A DNA stretch of 64,000 nt from an uncultured Pseudomonadales bacterium (GCA_943788835.1 CALSRU010000004.1:304300-368299), one strand, 5' to 3'; positions 8,645 through 17,566 are shown, counted from the first letter of the stretch. The notes: generated from the letters alone by a model not told the origin. Translations and numbers: made by a program.

Positions 8645-9250
8645 ATGGATACCCGATCTCCAGATTCATACAATCTCAATTTTTCAGCGCAAGGCGAGCT
8701 GTGGGAGCGGCGGCCTGGCGAGGTTGATGTGACCGCTGACAATGTTCGTTGGTTGAATGAGCAACTTATATCGAGTTTGAAGCGTCTAGTTAGAACAATG
8801 AATACGCTGGTCTATACCCGTAATCCAATCGCGGTAGCTGTAGGTGCGCAACAATGTGACCGTGTGGATCGAATTGCCAAACAGTTAGAGCGAGCCTATC
8901 AACTCATCGGTGTGCATAAACTGACTGCTGTTCGGGTTAGCGCAGCAGATCAGGCGTTACTAGCAGACACCCATCAAATGCTGGCTGAAGCTCGTCGTTT
9001 GGTTAGCGTGCCACTGCGACCGCTATGCAGAGATGATAATGTTGTCGATCTCCAGCCTGATTATGGGGACTTAACGGATGCGGCTTTTGAAAGGATGTTA
9101 GCTTCCTCTGACATTCCACAGCTTTTATCCGATGCCAATTGGTGGGTTGACGCGGCAGATTTGGAAAAGCCCCGTCAGGAAGCTTCTGCGCAGCTAGAGG
9201 TTAAGTTGAGATTAGTTTATTCAAGTGATCGACCTCAGAATAAAGAGTAG
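8645..9250 (+). CDS. Unrecognised protein at the usual cheYZAB position
   Basis: A 201-residue protein I do not recognise. It has no signal peptide, membrane segment or known motif. The middle (about residues 30-125) looks helical and amphipathic, with segments such as 'LNEQLISSLKRLVRTMNTL' and 'VDRIAKQLERAYQL', and two basic Arg/Lys patches; the C-terminal third is more acidic. It does not show the CheZ C-terminal CheY-binding tail, CheY aspartates, or CheW/CheA/CheB motifs. It is 219 bases after fliA and 75 before motC, on the same strand, so it is probably transcribed with the stator genes. The ribosome-binding site is weak. A link to motility is inferred from position only. Confidence 0.7.
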   Translation: MDTRSPDSYNLNFSAQGELWERRPGEVDVTADNVRWLNEQLISSLKRLVRTMNTLVYTRNPIAVAVGAQQCDRVDRIAKQLERAYQLIGVHKLTAVRVSAADQALLADTHQMLAEARRLVSVPLRPLCRDDNVVDLQPDYGDLTDAAFERMLASSDIPQLLSDANWWVDAADLEKPRQEASAQLEVKLRLVYSSDRPQNKE

Positions 9251-9325
9251 TTAAGGGGTGCATCTACCGCTTCGGATGTGCGGCCTGTTATGGGTAACGA
9301 TAATTTAAGGTAAAGAAATATAAGT

Positions 9326-10072
9326 ATGGATCTTTTAAGTGTTATTGGAGTTGTTGTTGCATTTGCTGCAATTTTGGGCGGTAACTTTCTTGAGGGTGGG
9401 CATCTATCAACCTTGCTCAATGGTCCTGCTGCGCTGATTGTTATTGGTGGTACCTTTGGCGCTGCCGCGCTCCAAACGCCTCAACCAATCTTTGTTCGTG
9501 CATTGAAAATGTTTAAATTGGTTTTTAAAGCGCCACAACATCAGTTTGAAGAAGAGCTCAATAAAATCGTGATGTGGGCAAATATTGCGCGGCGTGAAGG
9601 GCTGCTCGGCTTAGAAAAAGTCGTCAAGAATGAGATGAGTCCATTTGCAAAAAAAGGTTTACAGCTTTTGGTGGATGGCAATGAGCCTGCGCAAATAAAA
9701 ATGGTAATGGAAGTCGATTTAATTAGCCGAGAGCGTGCCGAGCATGAAGCGGCTAATGTTTATGACGCGATGGGTGGTTATGCCCCGACTATAGGTATCA
9801 TAGGCGCAGTTTTGGGTTTGATTCATGTCATGGGCAACCTTGCAGATCCCAGTATGCTGGGCACCGGCATAGCGGTGGCTTTTGTTGCGACTATTTATGG
9901 TGTGGGGTTCGCTAACCTGTTGCTGTTGCCTGTTGCTAATAAGTTGCGCGCCTATTCCCGTCATGAAACACAAATTAGAGAAATGTTTATAGAAGGCTTG
10001 CTATCGATTGCCGAAGGCGAGAACCCTCGATCAATTAATGAAAAGTTAAAGGGTTTTTTTGCAGTCTCCTGA
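9326..10072 (+). CDS. motC: Flagellar stator protein MotC (MotA family)
   Basis: Proton-channel stator subunit of the second Pseudomonas-type stator (MotCD). The 248 residues have four membrane segments (about 3-22, 34-52, 147-167 and 180-200), the cytoplasmic loop between the second and third, and the conserved 'GGYAPTIGIIGAVLGLIHVMGNL' segment. TAAGG lies upstream of the ATG. It pairs with the MotB-type protein encoded 48 bases downstream. Sequence 'LSTLLNGPAALIVIGGTFGA' is typical of the family. Confidence 0.96.
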   Translation: MDLLSVIGVVVAFAAILGGNFLEGGHLSTLLNGPAALIVIGGTFGAAALQTPQPIFVRALKMFKLVFKAPQHQFEEELNKIVMWANIARREGLLGLEKVVKNEMSPFAKKGLQLLVDGNEPAQIKMVMEVDLISRERAEHEAANVYDAMGGYAPTIGIIGAVLGLIHVMGNLADPSMLGTGIAVAFVATIYGVGFANLLLLPVANKLRAYSRHETQIREMFIEGLLSIAEGENPRSINEKLKGFFAVS

Positions 10073-10119
10073 AACAGATAACTTGCGTCATTCGCTAGAG
10101 GCGATTTTTTAATACCAGT

Positions 10120-11110
10120 ATGCGCTATAAACGAATTCAGTCGCGGCTAAGTGGCAACACGCTGATAGCAGCTAGCGGGCAAACCGGCCACGATCGCTGG
10201 TTGGTATCCTATGCCGATTTTATGACATTATTAATGGCATTTTTTTGTTGTTATGTATTCGATCTCCCAAGTATCGGAGCAAAAATACCGCGTTTTATCG
10301 GCGACATTTTCTGAGGCTTTCAATGCGCCGATCGACGAGCAAAACATTTTTTCAGAGGGGCAGCCGCAACACTCTCATACGAATACGCCAATTGATTTAG
10401 ACGGGCGTGCGCTTGAGGATCGGCCCGGTAATGATGCCAACGAAGTTCCTGAGACATTCACTCGAATTGCTGAACAGTTGGAGCAGAGCTTTCAGTCGCT
10501 GATTGAGAAAGATTTGATTGTTGTGGCAGGCGATGAGCGGTGGTTGCAAATTGAACTTCCGTCGGAGGTTCTTTTTAGTAGCGGTGGTGTACAAATGAGT
10601 GAAGCGGCGGCCGCGATTATTGATGATATTGCGATGACTTTAATCAACCACAACAACGTGATTCGGGTTGAGGGGTTTACGGACGATGTTCCTATCAATA
10701 CTGTGCAGTTCGAATCCAATTGGGAGTTGTCTACCGCGCGCGCTGCAGCGGTGGTTAGGCAGTTGGTCAATCGAGGTATTGAGCCGGAGCGCTTAGCCGC
10801 GATCGGTTATGGGGAGTTTCAGCCAGCCCAGTCTAACTCGACTGAGGCTGGACGCAGTAAAAATCGGCGTATTGTGTTGATGGTGTCTACGCGCAATCGT
10901 CTGCGGCCTGATGCAGCTCAAGTCGACGATCTGATTATCGCTCCCACGCCTAGTATTGAATCGGCAGCCGAGGATGTGCCTCTGGTGCGCGGTTTGGAGC
11001 GCAGCGCGATGGATGAGGCGCGTGCATGGCTGTCTGATCGTTATCCTGAGGCGGCCCTGATTGAGCCAAGCGGCGAAACCGAGGCATCGGCAGAGTCAAC
11101 AAGCCAATGA
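10120..11110 (+). CDS. motD: Flagellar stator protein MotD (MotB family), frameshifted
   Basis: Peptidoglycan-anchoring stator subunit. The first frame gives 'DRWLVSYADFMTLLMAFF' with the proton-binding Asp33, then runs into 'CCYVFDLPS' and stops at 10314. The second frame resumes as 'MYSISQVSEQKYRVLS' and runs to 11110 with an OmpA-like domain ('VEGFTDDVPINTVQFESNWELSTARAAAVVRQL', 'GYGEFQPAQSNSTEAGRSKNRRI'). Removing one T from the seven-T run at 10240-10246 joins them as MAFFVVMYS, the family sequence, giving 329 residues. The domain after the break is well conserved, so the break is either a sequencing error, a recent mutation, or a slippage site. The N terminus has a weak ribosome-binding site. 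Confidence 0.9.
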
Positions 11111-11603
11111 GTTGTTGCAATATTGTGTTGCGGTCATCTTGGTTAAGTATCAATTAACATTGGCTCTCATCGCGCTTGCAGCAAACACTTTTCCCTCTAA
11201 ATCTTTTGTTCTCCTACGGCTAGCCTATTGTCGGCATCTGCTCTCGCCCGCAAACAAAAAGAGTACCTCGCGTCGGGCCTCTCTGGCTGTCTTAATTCTC
11301 ACCATCGATCTGCGAGAATTCTGCGGTGAGCTATTATCAGGTCGCTGTGGATAACTCTTGCCGTGCTGTATATAACTATGCTCAATTGTGTTGATTTTAA
11401 TACCTTGGGTTGCACTTTGACTTGTAGTGGTAGACACTTCGCATTCAACACTGACAATACGACTGAGGCGCATTATTTGGCTTTTTAATAGTCAATATAT
11501 GCGGAGCTTTAAGCCTTTGGCGGGTCTGCCAGTTGGCGTTGAAGTTGGCGCTGAAATGCGTAGGTTGCCAAGGTTCCATATATATTTTTGAGGGGATAGA
11601 TCC
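11111..11603. other. 493-base stretch without a recognisable gene
   Basis: Between motD and parC no ORF has family features; the two short frames here overlap each other and lack ribosome-binding sites. The region is more T-rich than its neighbours. A possible promoter for parC begins with TTGACT at 11415-11420 but lacks a good -10. A GAGGGG ribosome-binding site for parC lies at about 11590-11595. It may hold remnants of lost sequence, but I see nothing that proves it. Confidence 0.4.
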
Positions 11604-12401
11604 GTGCGAGTCTGGGCAGTTGCGAATCAGAAAGGTGGTGTCGGAAAGACGACGACAACAGTTACGCTGGGTGGCTTGTTGGCTGAGCAGGGTCACCGAG
11701 TTTTATTGGTTGATCTTGATCCGCACGGTTCATTGACTAGTTACTTCGGTTACGACCCCGACTCACTTACTCGATCGAGCTACCAAATATTCCAAGCAGA
11801 CGAGAGTATGACTACGCAGGAAATGCTGGGACTGTGCACCGGGACATCGGTGCCAGGCTTGAGCCTCATTCCTACATCGCCGGCATTAGCGACTGTTGAG
11901 CGGCAGATGACGGGCAAGGATGGTATGGGGTTGCGCATTATGCGCGCTCTACAATCGGTCAAAGGAAACTTTGACTATATTTTGCTGGATTGTCCGCCTG
12001 TGCTTGGTGTGCTGATGATTAATGCATTGGCCGCGTGTGAGCGCTTAGTCTGTCCTGTGCAGACCGAGTTCTTGGCCATAAAAGGATTGGAGCGCATGAT
12101 TCGTACACTGCAGATGGTGCAAAAAGCACGCCCGCAGGACTTGGGTGTAACGATAGTGCCCACTATGTTTGATCGACGCACTCAGGCTTCAACCTCATCC
12201 CTCAATAGCTTGCGTAAGCAATATCCTACGCAGCTTTGGCGCTCTGCCATCCCGGTTGACACTCGCCTGCGTGATGCTAGCAAGAAAGGCCTGGCTCCTT
12301 CGGTCCATAGCCCTGATAGCCGAGCAGTGCGAGCATATCGTCAGTTGCTCACTCGGCTGTTACAAGACGAAAAACAGAATGAAAGCCAGCTGCGTGCCTA
12401 G
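11604..12401 (+). CDS. parC: ParA-family ATPase ParC (polar chemotaxis array partitioning)
   Basis: A 265-residue ParA/Soj ATPase. 'VANQKGGVGKTTTTVTLGGLL' carries the deviant Walker A with Lys10 and Lys15; 'VLLVDLDPHGSLTSYFG' and 'YILLDCPPVLGVLMINAL' are the other nucleotide-binding segments. In Pseudomonas (PA1462) and Vibrio the orthologue ParC recruits chemotaxis arrays to the old pole and passes them to daughter cells. It starts with GTG at 11604 after GAGGGG. The next gene, parP, encodes its partner. The presence of both argues that chemotaxis arrays exist in this organism although the signalling genes are not here. Confidence 0.9.
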   Translation: MRVWAVANQKGGVGKTTTTVTLGGLLAEQGHRVLLVDLDPHGSLTSYFGYDPDSLTRSSYQIFQADESMTTQEMLGLCTGTSVPGLSLIPTSPALATVERQMTGKDGMGLRIMRALQSVKGNFDYILLDCPPVLGVLMINALAACERLVCPVQTEFLAIKGLERMIRTLQMVQKARPQDLGVTIVPTMFDRRTQASTSSLNSLRKQYPTQLWRSAIPVDTRLRDASKKGLAPSVHSPDSRAVRAYRQLLTRLLQDEKQNESQLRA

Positions 12402-12535
12402 CATGGGTATCAATCTAGGGTGCATGCAGCGTTCTGTTGTGTACAGGTTTATTCAACCGCAAATTATTTGTTCTGCTGTCTGTGCAGCGGGCTTCAATAG
12501 TCGTGATTTCGTAGCGGCTAGTAGGGATTGTTATC

Positions 12536-13402
12536 ATGCAATTGTTAATTGAGTCGGATCATGCGGTGCAGCAGTACATCGAAGGGTTGCTAAGCGAGCT
12601 ACCGATTACTGCTGCGAGTCATGAGGCTTTGGTAAGCGCTCCTTCGGATTCGCTCGCGGCTAATGCGGCGGCAAGCCCTAGAGTCGAAAAGGCTACAGAA
12701 GCCGTTGGCATCAAGGCGCCAGATTCGATTGATCCTCCCACGGTCGAAGCGAGTTTGGCGGCGGCAGAGCACAGTAGGAATACCGCTTTTGTAAAGCACC
12801 TCGAATTAGCTCAAGAAGCTGTTGCGCAAAAAATGGCTGGCCGAGTATTGCGGCCAGCGGCGTTGGCTGCTGCGCCGGCTTGGGTGGTTAGCGAGCAGAT
12901 CCCTTGCTTGACCTTTAAGATTGCCAACCTCAAGCTGGCTTTGCCGCTTCAATATTTGGGTAAGGTAGAGCCTTTTGCCGGGGCTGATTGCATCGCTCCA
13001 TCGTTGAAAGTTTCTAATATTGCCGAGCAGTCTAATTGGCAGAATTCGTTTCTTGAATGCTGTCTGGGTGAGGTTGATGATCGGGTGATTGTCGATACGG
13101 CAAGGTTGGTTATGCCAGAGCGCTACGATAACAATATGGTGTCCAATTATCGACAAGTGTTGCTGATCCGCGACATGGATTGGTGCTTTGCTGTTGATTC
13201 TATCGGCGGTCAAATGGATATCAATGTGAGTGAGGTTCGCTGGCGGAGTCAGCACACTCGTCGTGAGTGGCTGGCAGGAACCATTATTGAAAAGATGTGC
13301 GCTATCGTTGACGTTGACGCGCTGCATCGATTGTTATTGGCGGCAAGTGTGCTGGGTGACGATGCGGATACAGGTTCAGATTCTGAGTCTGGGAGGCCGT
13401 GA
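12536..13402 (+). CDS. parP: ParP-like protein with C-terminal CheW-like (AIF) domain
   Basis: A 288-residue protein with an Ala/Pro-rich, low-complexity N-terminal half (about 1-120) and a C-terminal CheW-like domain (about 120-275): 'IPCLTFKIANLKLALPLQYLGKVEP', 'QVLLIRDMDWCFAVDSIGG' and 'WLAGTIIEKMCAIVDVDALHRLL'. This layout matches ParP, which couples ParC to the chemotaxis array through its AIF domain. It is too long and divergent to be plain CheW. No separate cheW follows, unlike in Pseudomonas. It overlaps the next gene by four bases. Confidence 0.82.
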   Translation: MQLLIESDHAVQQYIEGLLSELPITAASHEALVSAPSDSLAANAAASPRVEKATEAVGIKAPDSIDPPTVEASLAAAEHSRNTAFVKHLELAQEAVAQKMAGRVLRPAALAAAPAWVVSEQIPCLTFKIANLKLALPLQYLGKVEPFAGADCIAPSLKVSNIAEQSNWQNSFLECCLGEVDDRVIVDTARLVMPERYDNNMVSNYRQVLLIRDMDWCFAVDSIGGQMDINVSEVRWRSQHTRREWLAGTIIEKMCAIVDVDALHRLLLAASVLGDDADTGSDSESGRP

Positions 13403-13800
13403 GTATGGAGCTTTGGGGCGTGCTAGGTGGCGTGAGCCTTGCCCTGTTGCTTGTAGTCATCTTGCTAGCAAGGCTGGCAATAAAAAACAATGAGTTAAGG
13501 GCTACAGTTGAAGTTGTTAATAGGGATATTGGCTTGCTGCAAGACAGTCAGCAGGGCCTCGGTCGACATTTGTTAGAGCTTGAGCTGCAGATGCACAATG
13601 TTCTGAAAATGCAGGCTTCAGGAGATGTGGTTGCAGCGTCGGGATCATTGAACCAAATAGCCGACCGTTTGCGTGCCGGGGCTTTGGCCAGTGAAGTTAT
13701 TACCGCGCTGGGTGTGAGCGAGGCCGAGGTCAAGCTGGTTCAGATGATTCTGCGCAGTTCAGGTGCTACAGGTGATGGTGGCAGTACCAAGTCCACTTAG
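13399..13800 (+). CDS. DUF2802 membrane-anchored protein
   Basis: A 133-residue protein with an N-terminal membrane helix ('GGVSLALLLVVILLARLAI', about 8-27), a coiled-coil stretch (about 30-70) and a C-terminal helical segment with 'ALGVSEAEVKLVQMI'. It matches the DUF2802 proteins that close the flagellar/chemotaxis cluster in Pseudomonas (PA1465). The function is unknown. The GTG start at 13399 overlaps the parP stop (GTGA), implying translational coupling; an ATG two codons later is an alternative. Confidence 0.8.
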   Translation: MSMELWGVLGGVSLALLLVVILLARLAIKNNELRATVEVVNRDIGLLQDSQQGLGRHLLELELQMHNVLKMQASGDVVAASGSLNQIADRLRAGALASEVITALGVSEAEVKLVQMILRSSGATGDGGSTKST

Positions 13801-13911
13801 GCTTGCCCTGTATTGTCCCATGTTGCCCCTTAAAATAGTACTAAACAGGTGTAGCCCAGCCGTTTCCCAAGTATTTTCCCCTTTAGTCGCGGAATTACCC
13901 CAAATAGCATT

Positions 13912-13939
13912 TTGAGAACGCGCTATGCTGTGGTATAAA
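13912..13939 (+). promoter_or_regulatory. Candidate promoter for rpsB-tsf
   Basis: TTGAGA (13912-13917) and TATAAA (13934-13939) are separated by 16 bases. Transcription would begin near 13946, leaving a leader of about 140 bases before rpsB. In enterobacteria the rpsB leader binds S2 for autoregulation, so a structured leader is expected; I did not fold it. Confidence 0.5.
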
Positions 13940-14087
13940 ACTGCGCCGCCAAAGTAGCGGTATTTGTTAAACCTAATTCTCACACACACCGACACGTCTT
14001 CCAGGGTGCCAAAGCGGGTTGATAGCAACGCGTTGCGGTTGGATTGATGGGGTGAGTGGAGGCCTAACCCTAAAAAAGGAAAATATT

Positions 14088-14879
14088 ATGAGTACCTCCG
14101 TTAGTATGCGCGAGATGTTACAAGCTGGCGTTCATTTTGGTCACCAAAGTCGTTATTGGAATCCTAAAATGGCGCCCTTTATTTTTGGCGCGCGAAACAA
14201 AATCCATATCATCAACCTCGAAAAAACCGTTCCTGCATTCAATGAATCGTTGGCATTTGTTGAACGTCTGGCAGCGAGTAAAAACAAAATTTTATTTGTT
14301 GGTACTAAGCGGGCAGCGAGCAAAATCATCAAAGAAGAAGCTCAACGCTGCAATATGCCTTTTGTTAGTCATCGCTGGTTAGGTGGCATGCTGACAAACT
14401 ACAAAACAATCCGTGCTTCAATTAATCGATACCGTGAACTAGAAGCTCAGGAAAAAGATGGCACTTTAGAGAAGCTGACTAAGAAAGAAGCTTTAATGCG
14501 TACCCGAACGAAAGAGAAGCTGGAAAAAAGTATCGGTGGTATTAAAGATATGGCTGGCCTGCCCGATGCTCTATTTGTTGTGGATGTCGACCATGAGCGT
14601 ATCGCAATTACCGAAGCTAACAAGCTAGGTATCCCAGTTATTGGTATCGTCGACAGCAATAGTAATCCCGATGGCGTTGACTACGTTATCCCGGGCAATG
14701 ACGATGCTATCCGCGCAATTAAACTTTATGTCGGAGCCATTGCAGATGCGTGTGCCTCAGCGGCAAGCGCGCCTGCTGTAGTGGCAAAGGATGAATTCGT
14801 TGAAGAGGCTGTTGCTGCCGAAGAGCCTGCTACTGAAGCACCCGTTGCTGACGAAAAACCTGCTACTGACGAAAAGTAA
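14088..14879 (+). CDS. rpsB: 30S ribosomal protein S2
   Basis: Small-subunit ribosomal protein S2, 263 residues. Family segments include '[38 protein letters not shown]', '[16 protein letters not shown]' and '[15 protein letters not shown]'. The start is ATG 14088 with AAAGGA seven bases upstream; the frame is open further upstream but that part is not conserved. Compared with E. coli S2 (241) it has an acidic Ala/Glu/Pro-rich tail over the last 30 or so residues. It is followed by a hairpin and then tsf, the usual arrangement. Confidence 0.98.
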   Translation: MSTSVSMREMLQAGVHFGHQSRYWNPKMAPFIFGARNKIHIINLEKTVPAFNESLAFVERLAASKNKILFVGTKRAASKIIKEEAQRCNMPFVSHRWLGGMLTNYKTIRASINRYRELEAQEKDGTLEKLTKKEALMRTRTKEKLEKSIGGIKDMAGLPDALFVVDVDHERIAITEANKLGIPVIGIVDSNSNPDGVDYVIPGNDDAIRAIKLYVGAIADACASAASAPAVVAKDEFVEEAVAAEEPATEAPVADEKPATDEK

Positions 14880-14890
14880 TTAGCAAGTTG

Positions 14891-14917
14891 CGCCGCTTCG
14901 GCTTTGGCCGAGCGGCG
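14891..14917 (+). terminator. Hairpin attenuator between rpsB and tsf
   Basis: CGCCGCTTCGGC (14891-14902) pairs with GCCGAGCGGCG (14907-14917), an 11-base-pair GC-rich stem with one bulged T and a short TTTG loop. No T run follows, so it is more likely a partial terminator or processing site that reduces read-through into tsf than a full terminator. Confidence 0.55.
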
Positions 14918-15061
14918 TTCGTGCTTTCTGACAAAATACAGGCTTGCAGTAGTTTCCAAGACTACAATCTTAAAACACGTTTGAGGTATTTTTATACAAG
15001 CCAGCGGGTGGCCAGCGTATTTTAACAAGCAAAATTAATTTTCATATATGAGGTAACTGGA

Positions 15062-15928
15062 ATGGCCGAGATTAAGGCATCCATGGTAAAAGAACTGCGA
15101 GATCGTACTGGTCTGGGCATGATGGAATGTAAAAAAGCATTGGCTGGAGCCGGTGGAGATATCGACACTGCGATCGAAGAACTGCGCAAATCGAGCGGTA
15201 TGAAAGCTGCAAAGAAAGCCGGGCGAACGGCTGCCGAAGGCGCAATTGCATTGCAATTGGCTGATGATGGTAAATCCGGTGTGATGGTTGAAGTTAATAG
15301 TGAAACTGATTTTGCCGCTCGCGATGCTAATTTTTTGGGATTTGTCGGTTCGGTTGTCGCCGAAGTGGCAGCTCAGCAGCAAACTGATGTAGCGCAGCTG
15401 ATGTCTGCTGGTTTGGAAGATAAGCGCCAGGCGCTTGTACAGAAAATTGGAGAGAATATTACAGTGCGACGTGCCGAACTAGTCACCGGAGATGTTGTGG
15501 GCGGTTACGTGCACGGCAACGGTAAAATAGCGGTATTGGTGAACCTAATCGGTGGTGATGCCGAGCTCGCCAAAGATGTGGCTATGCATGTGGCTGCAGT
15601 TAATCCGCAAGTCGCTAAGCCTTCGGATATGTCGCCAGAAGTACTTGAGAAAGAGCGCGCAATTTATGTTGCCCAAGCTGCAGATAGTGGAAAACCGCCG
15701 GAAATCGTTGAAAAGATGGTTGAGGGGCGCGTCCGCAAGTTTGTTGCTGAGAGCAGCTTAGTTGAACAACCTTTCGTTAAAGACCCCGATCTCAAAGTGA
15801 GCCAGCTGTTGAAGAACGCGGGTGCTGACGTGGTTGGGTTTGTCAGATTCGAAGTGGGTGAAGGGATCGAGAAGGATGAGGTGGATTTCGCTTCTGAAGT
15901 GGCTGCCCAGGTGCAGCAAAGCAGTTAG
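15062..15928 (+). CDS. tsf: Elongation factor Ts
   Basis: Nucleotide exchange factor for EF-Tu, 288 residues (E. coli 283). The N-terminal UBA-like motif '[19 protein letters not shown]' and the core '[19 protein letters not shown]' are diagnostic. GAGG lies 9 bases before the ATG. It is separated from rpsB by 182 bases containing a hairpin, and is closed by a strong terminator. Confidence 0.98.
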   Translation: MAEIKASMVKELRDRTGLGMMECKKALAGAGGDIDTAIEELRKSSGMKAAKKAGRTAAEGAIALQLADDGKSGVMVEVNSETDFAARDANFLGFVGSVVAEVAAQQQTDVAQLMSAGLEDKRQALVQKIGENITVRRAELVTGDVVGGYVHGNGKIAVLVNLIGGDAELAKDVAMHVAAVNPQVAKPSDMSPEVLEKERAIYVAQAADSGKPPEIVEKMVEGRVRKFVAESSLVEQPFVKDPDLKVSQLLKNAGADVVGFVRFEVGEGIEKDEVDFASEVAAQVQQSS

Positions 15929-15930
15929 TT

Positions 15931-15959
15931 AAAAGAGGGCTTATACAGCCCTTTTTTTT
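15931..15959 (+). terminator. Rho-independent terminator after tsf
   Basis: AAAAGAGGGC, a seven-base loop TTATACA and GCCC followed by eight T residues. The stem starts two bases after the tsf stop and the A/T tracts make it potentially bidirectional. Confidence 0.85.
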
Positions 15960-16060
15960 CGGGCGTTGCAAGTAGGTTGGCCGGCTGCAACGCCTGTGTA
16001 GACCAGCCGTGGCAAGAGTTGAGCGCAAAAAATTGTGGGATTCGATGTTTCGGCCTGAAC

Positions 16061-16088
16061 ATTTGAAGATGAATATTTGAAGATGAAT
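16061..16088 (+). repeat. 14-base tandem duplication before pyrH
   Basis: ATTTGAAGATGAAT occurs twice in perfect tandem (16061-16074, 16075-16088) and ends four bases before the pyrH ribosome-binding region. It adds length to the leader and no coding sequence. Confidence 0.9.
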
Positions 16089-16108
16089 ATCAAGGTAGGA
16101 TGATTAAG

Positions 16109-16834
16109 ATGGCTCAACCGGAAACGAGTGGACGGTATCGGCGCGTATTATTGAAGCTCAGTGGTGAGGCGCTTCAGGGTGAGGGCGATTTTGGGATAGA
16201 CCCCAGTGTGCTCAATAGGATGGCGCTCGAGATTGGTCAGTTGGTGGGCATGGGGGTGCAGGTTGGCTTGGTTGTTGGTGGAGGCAACTTGTTTCGCGGT
16301 GCGGCACTTAGTGCGGCAGGGCTGGATCGTGTTACCGGCGACCAGATGGGTATGTTGGCCACCACAATGAATGCCTTGGCGCTGCGAGATGCGCTGGAAC
16401 GAGCTGATATTGCGACAACAGCAATGTCGGCAATTCCTATGAGTGGCGTGGTCGATCGTTACGACCGGCGCTCGGCGATTCGCTGTCTAGAGCAGGGCGA
16501 TGTGGTCATCTTTTCAGCGGGAACAGGCAATCCTTTTTTTACAACCGATTCTGCAGCGGCGCTGCGTGCGATTGAGATTGATGCCGAGCTGATGCTCAAG
16601 GCGACTAAGGTTGACGGAGTTTATGATTCAGATCCTGTTAAAAATAGCAGCGCTAAAAAATATGATGAGCTCAGCTATGATTCGGTACTTGAGCAAAAGT
16701 TGGGGGTTATGGATCTGACGGCAATATGCTTATGTCGAGACCACTCAATGCCAGTAAGGGTCTTTAAAATGGAAAAACCGAGTGCTCTTGTGAATATTAT
16801 AGTGGGCGGTGACGAGGGCACGTTGATAAAATAG
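16109..16834 (+). CDS. pyrH: UMP kinase
   Basis: Phosphorylates UMP to UDP in pyrimidine synthesis; bacterial hexameric amino-acid-kinase family. The 241 residues show '[14 protein letters not shown]' near residue 11, '[12 protein letters not shown]', '[15 protein letters not shown]' and '[20 protein letters not shown]', all typical. I chose ATG 16109 over the in-frame ATG 16100 because AGGA ends 8 bases before it and the resulting length equals the E. coli enzyme. It lies between tsf and frr as usual. Confidence 0.97.
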   Translation: MAQPETSGRYRRVLLKLSGEALQGEGDFGIDPSVLNRMALEIGQLVGMGVQVGLVVGGGNLFRGAALSAAGLDRVTGDQMGMLATTMNALALRDALERADIATTAMSAIPMSGVVDRYDRRSAIRCLEQGDVVIFSAGTGNPFFTTDSAAALRAIEIDAELMLKATKVDGVYDSDPVKNSSAKKYDELSYDSVLEQKLGVMDLTAICLCRDHSMPVRVFKMEKPSALVNIIVGGDEGTLIK

Positions 16835-16965
16835 ACGATAAGAATTGTCTTCTGCGCTTGAATATCGGTGCGAAGCATGCGACATACTGTTGGCTATACA
16901 AGCACAGCTGTCTTGTCTGCGCCATTATGTAGAATAACCGGTCTCAATAAAAAAGGTAACTCCAC

Positions 16966-17523
16966 GTGTTAGATGAATATAAGCAAGATGCAACTGAACG
17001 CATGGGTAAGAGTATTGATGCGCTAAAGTCAGCATTTAATAAAATTAGAACTGGGCGTGCACACCCCAGCATTCTCGAAGGTTTGCGCATCGATTATTAC
17101 GGGAGTGAGACGCCATTAACACAAATGGCGAATATTACTGTCGAAGATAGTCGTACGCTGTCGATAACGCCCTGGGAAAAAAATCTAGTTCCTGATATTG
17201 AAAAAGCCATTATGAAATCTGACCTGGGCTTGAATCCATCAACGGCCGGAGCAGTTATTAGAGTGCCTATGCCTGCGTTAACTGAAGAGACTCGCAAAGG
17301 GTTTATCAAGCAAGCCAGGCATGAAGCCGAGAATGCAAAAGTTTCATTACGTAGTATTCGTCGCGACGTGATGGCTGACCTAAAAGAATTACAAAAAGCT
17401 AAAGAAATATCTGAAGATGAAGAGCGCAAAGGCCAAGATGATATTCAGAAATTAACCGATCAGTTCGCAGCTAAAGTTGAAGTAGAGCTTAAGGCCAAGG
17501 AAGTCGACCTGCTGGAAATATAG
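16966..17523 (+). CDS. frr: Ribosome recycling factor
   Basis: Splits post-termination ribosomes with EF-G. The 185 residues match the standard length; 'FNKIRTGRAHPSILEGLRIDYYGSETPLTQMANI' and the C-terminal helix with 'DEERKGQDDIQKLTDQF' are typical. GTG start at 16966 preceded by AAGG with a 9-base spacer. Followed after 43 bases by uppS. Confidence 0.97.
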   Translation: MLDEYKQDATERMGKSIDALKSAFNKIRTGRAHPSILEGLRIDYYGSETPLTQMANITVEDSRTLSITPWEKNLVPDIEKAIMKSDLGLNPSTAGAVIRVPMPALTEETRKGFIKQARHEAENAKVSLRSIRRDVMADLKELQKAKEISEDEERKGQDDIQKLTDQFAAKVEVELKAKEVDLLEI

Positions 17524-17566
17524 TGCACTTTGTTACGTCCTGTGAGTATTGGCTGCGAGTAGCGCT

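Noticed and set aside
11061-11354. 97-codon ORF after motD as a remnant of cheW or another che gene
   Set aside because: The sequence has no CheW, CheY or CheB motif and starts inside motD.
12806-13327. 173-codon open frame opposite parP
   Set aside because: Antisense shadow of a gene with a recognisable CheW-like domain.
16100-16108. ATG 16100 as the pyrH start
   Set aside because: It is in frame, but the ribosome-binding sequence overlaps or is too close; ATG 16109 has proper spacing.
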